Of a stretch of 64,000 bases of DNA, positions 51,906-62,054 are shown one piece after another. Source of the stretch: Prorocentrum cordatum (lineage: Eukaryota; Sar; Dinophyceae; Prorocentrales; Prorocentraceae); the NCBI GenBank assembly GCA_963575745.1, contig CAUYUJ010019117.1, positions 1 through 64,000 of the forward strand. Direction: 5' to 3'. Numbering within the stretch: the first letter of the stretch is position 1; each line of letters opens with the position of its first letter. Below the pieces are notes generated by a model. It saw only the letters and a list, made by a program, of their open reading frames with translations. It was not told the DNA's origin and ran no database searches. A program made the position numbers and the translations under genes.

Positions 51906-52302
51906 ACGACAAGACATCTTCCAGAAGAAACCCAACCCTGAGACCCCAGGATTTCCATAGATGTTGCTGTGGGCACGTCACGCTTTCCATCTCAAAAACC
52001 ATCGAAAGCCAAGAAACCCAGTGCACCCTCGAGGCAGGCAGGGTGTTTCTTGGCATAGGCCTCCACTGTAATTACGGTGATGCGTGTTGCCGCCGAGAGG
52101 GGCAGACCGCAGGGCGGGCCAATGCGCAGAGCAAGCGCGCGCGCGGCGGGCGAGGCCGGCAAGGGCGCGCCGCCCTGCGGCGCGCAGCCTTGGCCGGACG
52201 CTTGCAAGTAGGCACTCTGCGAGTAGTGGAACGCGCCCGGTGAGCAATGCCGCGGCAAGTCTGGTCATCCAGGCGCTGCCGGGCTCCCTCCCCAGACCCC
52301 CT

Positions 52303-52562
52303 CTCGTCGTCGTCGTCGTCGTCGTCGTCGTAGTCCGTCGTCGTCGGCGTCGGCGCCGATCGCCAGGTCCAGGCATATCTCCAGGGCTGGCTATTGATGA
52401 GCCTGTCTTCCACCACTAGTTACCACCTTCAGTTGGAGGGGGGAAGGAGGTGGAGGATGAGGAGGATGAGGAAGAGGAGGAGGAGGACGAGGAGGAGGGG
52501 GAGGAGGAGGAGGAGGAGGAGGAGGAGGAGGAGGAGGAGGAGGAGGAGGAGGAGGAGGACCC
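52303..52562 (+). repeat. (GTC)n and (GGA)n tracts
   Basis: GTC triplets at 52303-52345 and GGA triplets at 52440-52562. Confidence 0.9.
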
Positions 52563-52854
52563 CCTTCCCCTCCTACTTATGGTGGTGGCGGTGAAAAACA
52601 AGCCCACCAGCAAATGTCCAGGGTTTGAGTCCATCGCCCGCTGGAGGCCCCTGCGGGGAGGCGCTGCGGGCCGCGCGGCCACCCAGTCCTCGGAACCCCT
52701 CGGGTCATGCAAACACCACGGCGGGAGGTCTCTTTCGCTGTCTTCTCGGTGGTTCAAAGGGGGGGTCCTGAGGGATGGGGTCCTAAAAACGAGGTGCCTT
52801 AAACAATGTGAATTTTCCCTTGGATCCCTTCCTATGCTTGGGACCCCATCCCTC

Positions 52855-52930
52855 AGGACACCATGTTCGGCCTCTGGGGGGCCCTTTGCGGCCCTCGGGA
52901 CCGTCAAATAACGGCTCGGGACTGGGTCCA
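52855..52930 (+). repeat. Dispersed repeat D3, copy 3 (partial)
   Basis: CACCATGTTCGGCCTCTGGG, then GGACCGTCAAATAACGGCTC and GGGACTGGG, matching the right half of 21755-21925. The interval 52570-52850 has no recognised gene. Confidence 0.6.
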
Positions 52931-53345
52931 GACCGCTGGGCGGGGGGCGGGGGGGGGGCACGTCCTGAACATTCATGACGTCGGGGGGCTGGGCCCCCCC
53001 CGCCTTCTCTTTCTCCTCCTGCCCTGACAGGAGGCAGACCACTCAAACTGCAAGAGCCCCCGCGGCGAGCCCCCTCCCTCCCTCCTCCCCTGCGCCAGGA
53101 AATTGCATGATCTCATAGCAATACCCAGACAACCAATCATCAACACATAATGGGGATCCCGGACCCCTGCAAGACCTTTGGGAGATCTCGCCAGAACCGG
53201 CATGGTGCCTGCCGCAAGCGCACGCGAGAAGGATCCGACCCGCCGCCTCGAAGCCGAAGGATGGAAGGATATCCGACGCGATCCTGCTCGTCCTCGAGAG
53301 CTGCACGGTCACACTGCTGTGGGTCGGCGCTCTCACAAAGAGCTG

Positions 53346-53546
53346 TCAGACCATCCAGTCGCACGGCTTGGGCGTTTCTCGCCCCCGCCTGGCCTCCTCC
53401 TGCAGCCCCAGCGCCCGCTGGCCCATCACGGTGCACTGCAGCGCCATGTCGCCTGCGCGGGGTGGCCCAGGGGCGAGGGGCGGACGGGGAGGCCGTGTCG
53501 AGGCGGACGACCTCAGCAGAGACCCCATGGTACAGTTCGGGGCGGC
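53346..53546 (-). CDS. Candidate terminal exon of an unrecognised gene
   Basis: On the minus strand a strong polypyrimidine tract (T-rich then (CT)n, 53551-53600) leads to TGTCGAG and then an open frame of 66 codons ending TGA at 53346. It reads AAPNCTMGSLLRSSAST, a Pro-rich segment, GDMALQCTVMGQRALGL, then RRGRETPKPCDWMV. This looks like an acceptor and last exon. Possible earlier exons lie at 53600-53960, where GC-rich open frames exist, but none is convincing. No family recognised. Confidence 0.35.
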   Translation of the reverse strand, partial: AAPNCTMGSLLRSSASTRPPRPPLAPGPPRAGDMALQCTVMGQRALGLQEEARRGRETPKPCDWMV

Positions 53547-54482
53547 CTCGACAGAGAGAGAGAGAGAGAGAGAGAGAAAAAAAAACAAAAACAAACAAAC
53601 ACAAAAAAGTAGAAAGCGGGCCACCGAGGCGGTGTCTGGAGCGCCCGGGACCAAAGCTTGCTGGGGGCGGCCGGCGGCCGGGGCGAGCGACGAAGCCGAC
53701 GACGCTCGTCGTGCGGCGCAGCGCCGGCCCTGGGCGCGAGGGCCGCGCTCGAGGCGGCTGTCTATCGGCGCCCCCGCGGGTGGCTGGCTGCGTGCCACCG
53801 GGAGCCTCTCCAGCGACGCTGGTGGCGCAGTCCCCCAGGGAACGCGAGTCGCGCAGCACCGGTCCGTCTGCGACTTGCAGGGGCGGCCTGCCGGCGCGCT
53901 CCCAGCCGCAGCTCCTCTGCTTGCGCCCGCGCCCCGCGCCGCCACACACTAAGCAGGTCGGGCGGTGGCGCGGTGCCGGCGGCGATGGACACCCTTGACG
54001 AGAGAGGAGGCCGACTTCAGAACCACCTAGACCTCCGAGTTTGAGGGTGAGTCAAGAACCCCCCGCTCCAGGGGCCGTCGCCGAGGCCCCCACGGGGCAG
54101 TCGGCCACCTGGCGGGGAGCCGCAGCGGCCGAAACCTTCCAGTGGCTGAGCAGGTGCGTCCCTGCCCGCCGAGGCCAATCGCCGACGACCGGCGGGCATC
54201 GCCGTAGGCTCCCAGCAGCCTGTGCTCCTTGGCCAGACGAAGGGGGGTGAAAGAAGGGAGATGGGGAGCAAGCACGCGACGACGAACGTGAAAGCCCCGG
54301 ACCTGGGAACCCGGGCGTGCACCGAAATCGCGGCCGGGTAGTTTCGCTAATTCCTTCGACATCGGCTGGAACCCCTTCAATGCAAGTGTGCAAATGTTGA
54401 TTGGTGAACATTGTGCCTTTTGTCGTGAACCCTCTCCCCGTCATACTGTCGCAGAAGAACCAACCGTTCCGATCGCAGAGGA

Positions 54483-54760
54483 GGGTGCGGGGGCGGCAGG
54501 GTGGGAGGGAGTGAGGAGGAAGGGAGGGAGGGAGGGAGGTGGGAGGGAGTGAGGAGGGAGAGAGGGAGGGAGGGAGGAGGGAGAGAGGGAGGGAGGGAGG
54601 GAGGGAGGGAGGGAGGGAGGGAGGGAGGCGGGAGGGAGGGAGGAGGCGGAGGAGGAGGAGGAGGAGGAGGAGGAGGAGGAGGAGGAGGAGGAGGAGGAGT
54701 GAGGAGGAGGAGGAGGAGGAGTGAGGAGAAAGATGAGGGAGGAAGGGAGGGATGAGGAAA
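54483..54760 (+). repeat. (GGGA)n then (GGA)n tract
   Basis: GGGA tetranucleotides to about 54640, then GGA triplets. The intervals 53970-54480 and 54770-55300 hold no recognised gene. Confidence 0.9.
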
Positions 54761-55309
54761 CCCTGGCTTATCGGCTTCCTGCGCTGGCTCCCTGAACGAG
54801 GAGGCTGGGAGAGGGAAGGAGGAGGAGGGCGACTGGGAGGGAGGAAGAGAAGGATGAGGAGGTGGAAAGGGGCGACGGAAGTTGGAATGCACGGAACGGG
54901 TCCCATGGACACCGGGGGCCCTCTCCCAAAGAACGGCTGCTCACCGTGAGATGCCCGCTCACGGCCCCTGGGGCCCACTCGAGGCAGGACGCGGCGGGGG
55001 ACCTCTGGGGAGCAGGGACCCTGACCCCGATCTCCCCTGGGACCAATCATTCTAAGCTGATGTGTTCGCCGATGGACCCCTGGTGAACGCTTTCTTGCTC
55101 GGCGTTTCGACATTGGGCCGAAAAGGGGGGGTGTCTGGCTCTGGACCTCTGCATAATGCGACTGTTTGCAGCTGTATGTCCCATGGGGGGAGACTCCACC
55201 TGCTCGAAAAAGGCGCCCAAAACAGCCAAGATATACCCCACGGGAGGGGGGGGGGGGAAGGCCCGCGCCGATCGGCAGAACAATGAATAAGAAAACGGCG
55301 GCCTTGTCA

Positions 55310-55410
55310 CTTCTCGCTCATGGGCCGTCTTCGGCGGTCTTCGGACAGTTCTCGGCGGTCTTCGGCTGTCTTCGGACGGTCTTCGGCGGTTTCGGGTGGT
55401 TCCCAGCGGG
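55310..55410 (+). repeat. TCTTCGGCGGTCTTCGGAC minisatellite
   Basis: Seven units of 8-13 bp, degenerate at the edges. Confidence 0.7.
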
Positions 55411-55566
55411 TCTGCGGTGCGAAAGCTGGATGATCGCGTTGAGCGAGGGCTCCATGATCGAACTCACAGCTGAGTCGTTGTGTTTGACGGTCCGGGGCCC
55501 GGCGAGAGCCCCGAGAGGCCGAAAACAGGAAACAGCCTCCCCCTCGCACTTGTCTCACGACGCGAG

Positions 55567-55655
55567 GGCGGGGTGCCTGGGGACCCCTGGCCATGGCCGG
55601 CACGGTGGTCGGCGCGCCCCACGGCATCGCGCCCGCGGTATCGGAGGGGCAGCCG
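55567..55655 (+). pseudogene. Protein kinase-like fragment, activation-segment region
   Basis: After ACGCGAG an open plus frame reads GPLAMAGTVVGAPHGIAPAV then SEGQP. This resembles the kinase stretch before and through the APE motif, typically GT-x-x-G-T/A-P-x-Y-x-APE-V followed by G-x-P-Y. Here APE is APA and the Tyr position after GQP is a TAG stop. The next kinase block, ADVHSFG, starts about 110 bp downstream in a different frame, after a foldback. The fragment is probably a decayed or misassembled exon. A GTAGGA at 55655 could serve as donor but joins out of frame. Confidence 0.45.
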
Positions 55656-55758
55656 TAGGACGAGAATAGAGAAAGAAAAAACACCATAAACATGAACTTT
55701 TGGCGCTCCGCGCGGAGCGAACAAACGGTTTACGTTTCTGGTGTTTTCATTCTTCGAG
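55656..55758. mobile_element. Foldback F2, filling the gap between two kinase fragments
   Basis: About 100 bp, almost entirely inverted repeat: left CGAGAAT, AAAACACCATAAACATGAAC and GGCGCTCCGCG; right CGGAGCG, GTTTACGTTTCTGGTGTTTT and ATTCTTCG. The centre GCGCTCCGCGCGGAGCG is palindromic but for one base. Arm sequence and centre relate it to F1 (50401) and F3 (56121). Sequence reading GTAGGA...TTCGAG bounds it, so it could be an intron made of the element. Confidence 0.55.
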
Positions 55759-55832
55759 TGGAGGCTGACGTGCATTCCTTCGGCACATGCGTCTACGAGC
55801 TCGTGCACGGCAAGCCACCCTTGGGCACACAC
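55759..55832 (+). CDS. Protein kinase-like exon, subdomain IX region
   Basis: The frame reads EADVHSFGTCVYELVHGKPP then LGTH. This is the kinase signature A-D-V-x-S-F/L-G...E-L-x-x-G-x-P-P with its invariant Asp and Gly. A possible acceptor (TTCATTCTTCGAG) precedes it. GTGAGC, a good donor, follows at 55833, after which the frame runs into (GGA)n. It most resembles Ser/Thr or tyrosine-kinase-like kinases. The remaining lobes (P-loop, HRD, DFG) were not found, so the gene is incomplete here. Confidence 0.55.
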
Positions 55833-55854
55833 GTGAGCACGCGGCTCCGCGGCG

Positions 55855-55945
55855 AGGGAGGAGGAGGAGGAGGAGGAGGAGGAGGAGGAGGAGGAGGAGG
55901 AGGAGGAGGAGGAGGAGGGGGAGGAGGAGGAGGAGGAGCGAGGAG
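55855..55945 (+). repeat. (GGA)n tract
   Basis: GGA triplets just after the possible donor of the kinase exon, probably intronic. The interval 55946-56120 has no recognised gene. Confidence 0.9.
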
Positions 55946-56120
55946 GAGGGGGAGGGAGGCCCTCAGCGCGGCGGCCCTGCTCGCCCTCGTCGTCCCACTC
56001 CAGCGGCACGGGGCTCATGAAGTGCGGGTTCGGGCCCGCGGCCGCCTGGGAGGGGCGAGGCACGGTAGGCACGCGAGACACCTAGATCTCCGACAGTCAT
56101 TGTTTTTATTTGTCTGTTAG

Positions 56121-56286
56121 AAGAAAAGAAGAAGAACGGCGTAAACGTAAACTTGCGGGGCTCCGCGCGGATTCCTTGGAGGAGCGCGCCAAGGGCGGCG
56201 CTGGAGGCGCAGCCGGGGGGCCCAGCGCGGATCCAAGAAATCCGCGCGGAGCGCCAACTGTTTATGTTTATGGCTTTTTGTCTTTG
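56121..56286. mobile_element. Foldback F3
   Basis: Left AAACGTAAACTTGCGGGGCT-CCGCGCGGATTCCTTGGA; right GCGCGGATCCAAGAAATCCG-CGCGGAGCGCCAACTGTTT. The right half is close to the right arm of F1 (GAAATCCGCGCGGAC, TTTATGTTCATG). The arms are imperfect, so it is older than F1. From 56290 to 56700 nothing was recognised. Confidence 0.7.
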
Positions 56287-56699
56287 TTATTTGTTCGGTC
56301 CGGGCGTTCGTCCTCAATTTCGGCTCGTGGGGTCGGGGCCATCTAGCATGGGTCCAGGACGAACAGGTCGGGACCTCTGGCGCTGCGACTTGAGAACGTA
56401 ACATCGCCAGATATCTGGGTACGAAGCAGATCTGGCAGAAGCATACGACTGTGTCACCACTGCATTCCACCACCCAACCAAAACACGTCCCTTCGAACGA
56501 AGGATCTCAAGACGACTTCAGCGAGACATGCACAAACATACGTACATATATACGCATGCATATACATATCCGCCACGGTGCCTCGAGGCACGAAGTGAAG
56601 TTACCCCCAGTCTCTCATGTGTTGTTCTCTGTATTCAAGACTCTGGGATTATAGTATTCTAAAGGGCGGGACCCCAAATTCCCCCACGCTTCCTGGGCG

Positions 56700-57382
56700 T
56701 TCCCGCGCATTCTTGGGCTGCCCCGGGTGACTTCTCCAGAGGCCAGAGGGCCCCAAGACGGACCAAGAAGGCCCCAGAAAGCGCCCAAGAGGGTCCACGA
56801 GGCCTCCAAGACAGCCCAAAAGCGCTCCAAGACGCCCAAGATGGCCCCGAGACGGCCCAGGGTTCCAAAGAAGCCCCAAGAGCGCTCCAAGAGGACTCCC
56901 AAGAGGGCCCAAAGAGGGACAAATCATCGATTTCCTGCGCTTTTCTATGTTTTTCGCGTTCTTGCGTTTTCGGCTTCCGACGCTCCAAGATGGCCCCAGA
57001 GGCCCCCAAGACCGCCCCAAGACGGCTCAAGAAGCCTCCAAGACCGCCCCAAGACGGTCCAAGAGTGCCCCCAAACTGCCCAAGAGGCGCCCAAGATCGC
57101 CCAAGAAAGCTCCAAGAGGGGGGACACGAACCGACAATTCGAGCGTTCCGCCCGAAGAGGCGGCCGGCCCCAAGAGGCCCCCCCCCCAAGAGGCCTTCCA
57201 CGAGGCCCCCAAGAGGCCAAAAAAGAGACCCCAAAAGGCCCCGAACGGCCCCCAAGAGGCCTCAAAACTGCCTTCTTGAGGCCCCCGAAAGGCCTCCCAC
57301 GGTATCCAAACGAACAACCAAGAGGCCTCTAACCCACAACCCGGGCACGGAGGCGGGATGGGCCGAAGGCCACTAGACCTGG
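56700..57382 (-). repeat. 11-bp-motif module P, copy 2
   Basis: Anchors in the order of copy 1: ACAAATCATCGATTTCC (56920), CGCGTTCTTGCGTTTTCGGC (56955), ACCGACAATTCGAGCG (57130) and ACCCGGGCACGGAGGCGGGA (57340). The interval 57385-57705 has no recognised gene. Confidence 0.75.
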
Positions 57383-57709
57383 CCCGGCGCAGAAACGGAA
57401 AGAGCGCTTCAAAAAAATGACCCGAAATCGTTCATGGCAGCGTTCGCTCTTGAAGCCTTGGTGTGAAGAGCTGGTTGCGAAACCTCTTGTTCTTGGGAGC
57501 CGCGGTTTTGACAAATTTTAGGACGCCGTCCAATGTTGAGATCACAGGTGGGACATCGTTGTTCCAGTGACACCAGCGCTAGTTGCCAGACCTGGCGCAT
57601 GGAGTACGCATCAGGAAAAGACGCGGCTCAGAAAACACACTTGGGAATGAACCCGTCGAGGCTCAGAACCAGCATGACCATCATCATGATCATCTCCAGC
57701 ATTACCATC

Positions 57710-58610
57710 ATCGTCGCCCTTTTGGGTCTCTTAAGAACCTCTTCGGGCCTCTTGGGGGCCTCTTGGGGATCTCTGCAGGCTTCTTGGGGGCCTCGTGGGG
57801 CCTCCTGGGAACTTCTTGGGGCGGGCCTGATGGAGCCAGTGTCGAAGTCTCTGATGTGCCGTTTTGGGACCTCTTGTGGGCCTCTTGGGAGCCTCTTGGG
57901 GCATCTTGGGGGCCTCTTGGGGGCCTTGGTGTTCAGAGATTCTGAGCCTTGGCTGGGCCTTGGTGTCAAGAACTTGTGGGCCGTTTGAGGGCTTCTTTTC
58001 GGGCTCTTGGGGGCCCCTTGGGATCTCCTGGGGGCCTCTTGGGGGCCTCTTGGGGCTTCTTAGGGGGCTCCTGGGGCCTCCTGGGAGCTTCTAGGGGCGA
58101 ACTGCTAGACTTTTCGGTTCGTGGTCTCCCTCTTGCGGCCGTCTTGAGCCCCTCTTGGGCCGTCTTGAACCCCTCTTGGGCCGTCTTGGGGTCCTCTTGG
58201 GCCGTTTTGGCGGCCTCTTGGGACCCTCTTGGGCCGTCTTGGGTCGAACTTGGGGGCCTCTCGGACCATCTTCAACTCCGTGAAAGCCGAAAAGCCGCAT
58301 ATGCTAAACATGTGCGTTTCCTGGTAAGAAATCAATGATTTTGGCCTCCTGGAAGCCTCTTGGGACGCCTCTTGGGGGCCTCTTGGAGCTTCTTGGGGGG
58401 CTCTTGGGGCCTCCTGGGGGCTTCTTGGGGCGAAAAGCTGAGGACTTTTCGGTTCGTGGTCCTCCTCTTGGGGCCGTCTTGGGCGCCTCTGGGGCCGTTT
58501 TGGGGCCCTCTTGGGCAATTTTCTGGGCCTCTTGGGAGCCTCTTGGGCCGTCTTGGGGCGGTCTCGGGGACCTCTTGGGCCGTCGTCAACGCCGTGAACG
58601 CCGAATTACG
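57710..58610 (+). repeat. 11-bp-motif array, opposite orientation
   Basis: GGGCCTCTTGGGGGCC and variants on plus, reverse of the other P arrays. Two internal segments repeat: CTTTTCGGTTCGTGGTC near 58111 and 58456, about 345 bp apart, each ending in GTGAAAGCCGAAAAGC or GTGAACGCCG. Confidence 0.75.
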
Positions 58611-58849
58611 CTACCGAGGAACCCCACATACTGATTTGATGTCTTGTGTGAACCGCGCTACCACTACCACCGCCGTCATGCTCTCAGGTGCCCCCTGTGG
58701 TCGTTGAAAGGAGGGGGAGGGCGTGTGGGGGGAGAGGAGGGGTTGAGGAGTCATCTGTGACGGTCATATCCGGCGTCGCCTGGCACTTGGATGCGAGAGG
58801 TAATACGCAATCCCGCACTAGAGGCTATGCCTGGACGACCCTGGCACGC

Positions 58850-59145
58850 ATAGGGAGACCACCCCCTGCGCACCCCTTCTGGTGTGGAGAAAATGCCACG
58901 CCTGCAATGCCTGGACAACCCTGGCACGCATAGGGAGACCACCCCCTGCGCACCCCCTCTGGTGTCGAGAAAAATGCCACGCCTGCCACGCTCTCCGACC
59001 CTGGCACGCATAGGGGCCGCGGTGAGAGACCACCCCCTACGCACCCCCCCTGGTGTCGAGAAAGTGCCACGCCTGTCACGCTCTCCGACCCTGGCACGCA
59101 TAGACGCCGCGGTGAGAGACCACACCCTGCGCACCCCCCATAGAT
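58850..59145 (-). repeat. ~90-bp tandem repeat family E, array 2
   Basis: On plus: ACCCTGGCACGCATAGG, GGCCGCGGTGAGAGACCACC, CCCTRCGCACCCC and TGGTGTCGAGAAARTGCCAC, three full units and one partial. It is the reverse complement of the family at 10838-11690. Confidence 0.8.
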
Positions 59146-59149
59146 TTTC

Positions 59150-61045
59150 CGTAGGTTTTTGAAAGATTTTGGCATTCGCTTCTTCTCGGCTTTCCGACGA
59201 CCCAAGACGGCCCAAGAGGCCCCCGAGATCGCCCCCACAGCGCCCAAGAGGCCTCCAAGATGGCCTGAGGACTGCCCAAGATGCCCCCAAGACGGCCCCA
59301 AGAGGGCACACAGACGACCCAAGAGGCCTCCAAGACGCCCAAGATGGCCTCTAAGACGGCCCTGGAGCACCCCAAGAGGGCCCCAAGTCGGCCCAGAAAG
59401 GCCTTCCAAACTGCTTCACTGCTTCCGACGGCGTCAGACGGGCCAGGAGCCCACCAAGATGGCCGAAGTTGGTTCGAAGCTGGCCCAAGACGACCCAAGA
59501 GGCCTCCAAGAGGGCCTCCAGGAAGGCCAGAAGAGGCCAACAATACTCATGATCCGTAGGTTTTCGAAGGATTTTAACAATTGCTTCGTTTCGACCTTCC
59601 GACGGCCCGATACGGCCCAAAAGCCCCCAAAGATCGCCCAAGAGGCCTCCAAGATGGCCCCAGAACGGCCCAAAAGGCCCCCAAGATGGCCCCAAGAGGC
59701 CTCCAAGACGGCCCAGGAGGCTTTTAAGACGCCCAAGTCCCAAGTCGGCTCAGAGAGGCAACCCACACGGCTTCCGACGGAAGCGGACGGGCCAGGGGCC
59801 CACCAAGACGGCCGAAGATGGCACTGAGATGGCCCAAGACTGCCCAAGAGGCCTCCAAGAGGGCCTCCAGGAAGGCCAGAAAAGGCCAAAATCATTGATT
59901 CCCCATGAGGTTTCCAAGGATTGTGGCATTTGCTTCTTTTCGGCCTTCCGACTGCCCGAGACGGCCCGAGTGCCCCCAGAGATCGCCCAAGAGGCCCAAG
60001 ACGGCCCCAAGAGGCCCCCAAGACGGCCGAAGAGGTCTCCAAGACGGCCCAAGAGCCGTCCAAGACGTGCTCCAAGAAGGCCCGAAAGGGTCAAAATGGC
60101 CTCCAGGCGGCCAAGATGACCTCCAAGATGCCCACGTGTTCCCCGAAGGCTTTCCAAACCGATTCGGGGAGCACACGGTCCGATAGCTTGGCAGGTCTGG
60201 CCTCGACGTTCGGCCACACAAGCGCTCCCAAAAAGGCAGGGGGCGGCGGTGATTCGCCGTAGGCGTCTTCGATCCGCCGCCCCCCTGTGCTTGTCACAAA
60301 GGTGCCTGGCGTGCCAGATCCTACGGTCTTTGGTCTTCGGGGCTTCGGCCTCGAAGACCAAAGATCGGCTGGGGCTTCGGCCCGTCCTGCCGGCCACCCA
60401 GGAAGGACCGCAACATGTATCTGTCCATGCCTCTCCCGTTCCAAGATGGCCCAAGGTGGCTTCTAAGACGGCTCAGATGGCCCGAGGTGGCCTCTAAGTT
60501 CGCCCAATATGGTCCAAGCTGGCTCCAGGATGGCCCAAGACGCTCCGAGACGCCCCCAAGAGGCCTCCAAGACGGCCCAAGAGGCCTTAAACAGGTCCTC
60601 CAGGAAGGCCCGAAGAGGCCAACATTGTTGATTTCCCATTTGTTTTTTTGAAGGATTTTGGCATTTGCGTCTTTTTGGTCTTCCAGCGGCCCGAGACGGC
60701 CCAAGAGCCCCCAAAGATCGCCCCAAGATCGCCCAAGAGGCCTCCAAGACGGCCCCAGAACGGCCCAAGATGCCCCCAAGACTGCCCAAAGAGGGCCCCA
60801 AGATTGCCCAAGAGGCCTCCAAGACGCCCAAGATGGCCTCCAAGACTGTCCTGGAGTACGCCAAGAGGGCCCTAAGTCAGCCCAGAGAGGCACCCCAGAC
60901 GGCTTCCGACGGCGTCAGACGGGCCAGGAGCCCACCAAGACGGCTCCAAGATGTCCCAAGACGGCCTCCAAGAGGTTCCAAGACTGCCCAAGAGGCTTCC
61001 AAGAGGGCCTCCAGGAAGGTCCGAAGAGGCCAAGATCCGCCGACC
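59150..61045 (-). repeat. P-type modules, subfamily 2 (about four units)
   Basis: Units of 350-450 bp begin with TTTTGGCATTTGCTTCTTTT and CGGCCTTCCGACGGCC (59165, 59580, 59930, 60658), continue in 11-bp repeats, then CTTCCGACGGCGTCAGACGG and GCCAGGAGCCCACCAAGA (59427, 59783, 60909) and end GGAAGGCCAGAAGAGGCCAA. The spacer on minus reads as a conserved basic peptide, RRKAEKKQMPKSLKN. Confidence 0.8.
60138..60275 (+). repeat. Dispersed repeat D6, copy 1
   Basis: CACACGGTCCGATAGCTTGG, CTCCCAAAAAGGCAGGGGGC and GGCGGTGATTCGCCGTAGGC, as at 62880-63035. Confidence 0.8.
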
Positions 61046-61049
61046 CTGC

Positions 61050-61235
61050 TGGCGCGTGTGAGGGGCTTGTCTGTTCGAGTCGTCGTCTCCGTCAGTCGTC
61101 GTCTCCGTCGTCCCATTTCATTAGGTCCTCCTCCTCAAGCTTGTAAGCGAGAGAAAAATCTAGCAATGTCGTAATCGAGTCGAAGGGAAGCCCCTTCCCT
61201 TTGATCCCTCCCCGTCGGGGGGGGTGGTCCCGGGG
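61050..61235 (+). repeat. Dispersed repeat D1, copy 2
   Basis: GTGTGAGGGGCTTGTCTGTT, CGTCGTCTCCGTC and GGAAGCCCCTTCCCTTTGA, colinear with 4906-5110. Confidence 0.8.
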
Positions 61236-61379
61236 GGTGGTGGTCAGATACGCATCCCCCCCTGGGGGCCCCGGGGCCCAGAAAGTACCAAGACCGGCCA
61301 AGAGTGCTCCGTGCCCCAGAGGCCGCCAAGACGATCTTAGAGGGTCCCCAATCGCCAAACGATTGGTCCAAAACGCCTT

Positions 61380-61905
61380 CACGCCCTTCAAACTGCCCAG
61401 GAGGCCTCCAGGATGCTCCAAGACGCCTCCAAGAGCACTCCCGAGAGGGCCCCAAGAGGCCAAAGTCATTGATTGTCCGTTGTTTTTTTCAGATTTGGGC
61501 GGTCTCGCCTTTTCCACTTCCCGCCGCTCCAAGACGGTGCAAGCGGCCCTCAAGATCGCCCCAAGACGGCCCAAGAGGCCTCCAAGAGGGCCCCAAAACA
61601 GCTCAAGAGAACCCCAGGACAACCCAAACCGCCTCCAAGACTGCCCAAGAGGCCCTCAAGACGGCTCCAAAAGCGTGCCCAGACGTGGGACCCGAACGGG
61701 CATTTGGAGCCCTCGGCCCCACGAGGCTCCCAGGAGGCCCCAAGAGGTTCCCAAGAGGCCCCAGGAGACCCACAAGAGGTCACCAAGAAGCCCGAAGAGG
61801 CACCCAAGAGGCTCCCAAGAGGCTCCCAAGAGGCCCCAAAAATCATACTCAGAGGCCCCCGAGAGACTTCCGAAGAGACCCCAAGAAGCATCCCTGAGGA
61901 CTCTT
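61380..61905 (-). repeat. 11-bp-motif module P, copy 3
   Basis: Anchors AAAGTCATTGATTGTCCG (61462), GCGGTCTCGCCTTTTCCAC (61499), GAACGGGCATTTGGAGCCCT (61693) and GAAGAGACCCCAAGAAGCAT (61874). It ends at a (GTC)n tract. Confidence 0.75.
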
Positions 61906-61914
61906 GCCCACGTC

Positions 61915-61925
61915 AGCGTCGTCGT

Positions 61926-62024
<99 letters not shown>

Positions 62025-62027
62025 GTC
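61915..62027 (+). repeat. (GTC)n / (GCC)n tract
   Basis: GCC then GTC triplets. The same CCTTCGCAATCATTGATTTC follows as at other P spacers. Confidence 0.92.
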
Positions 62028-62054
62028 GGCGGCACCGGCCGTAAGGCCTTCGCA

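Noticed and set aside
53255-53300. Ubiquitin-like C terminus (LRLRGG) on the minus strand
   Set aside because: Only the last six residues fit; the preceding sequence lacks any ubiquitin fold pattern and lies after a stop in the better frame.
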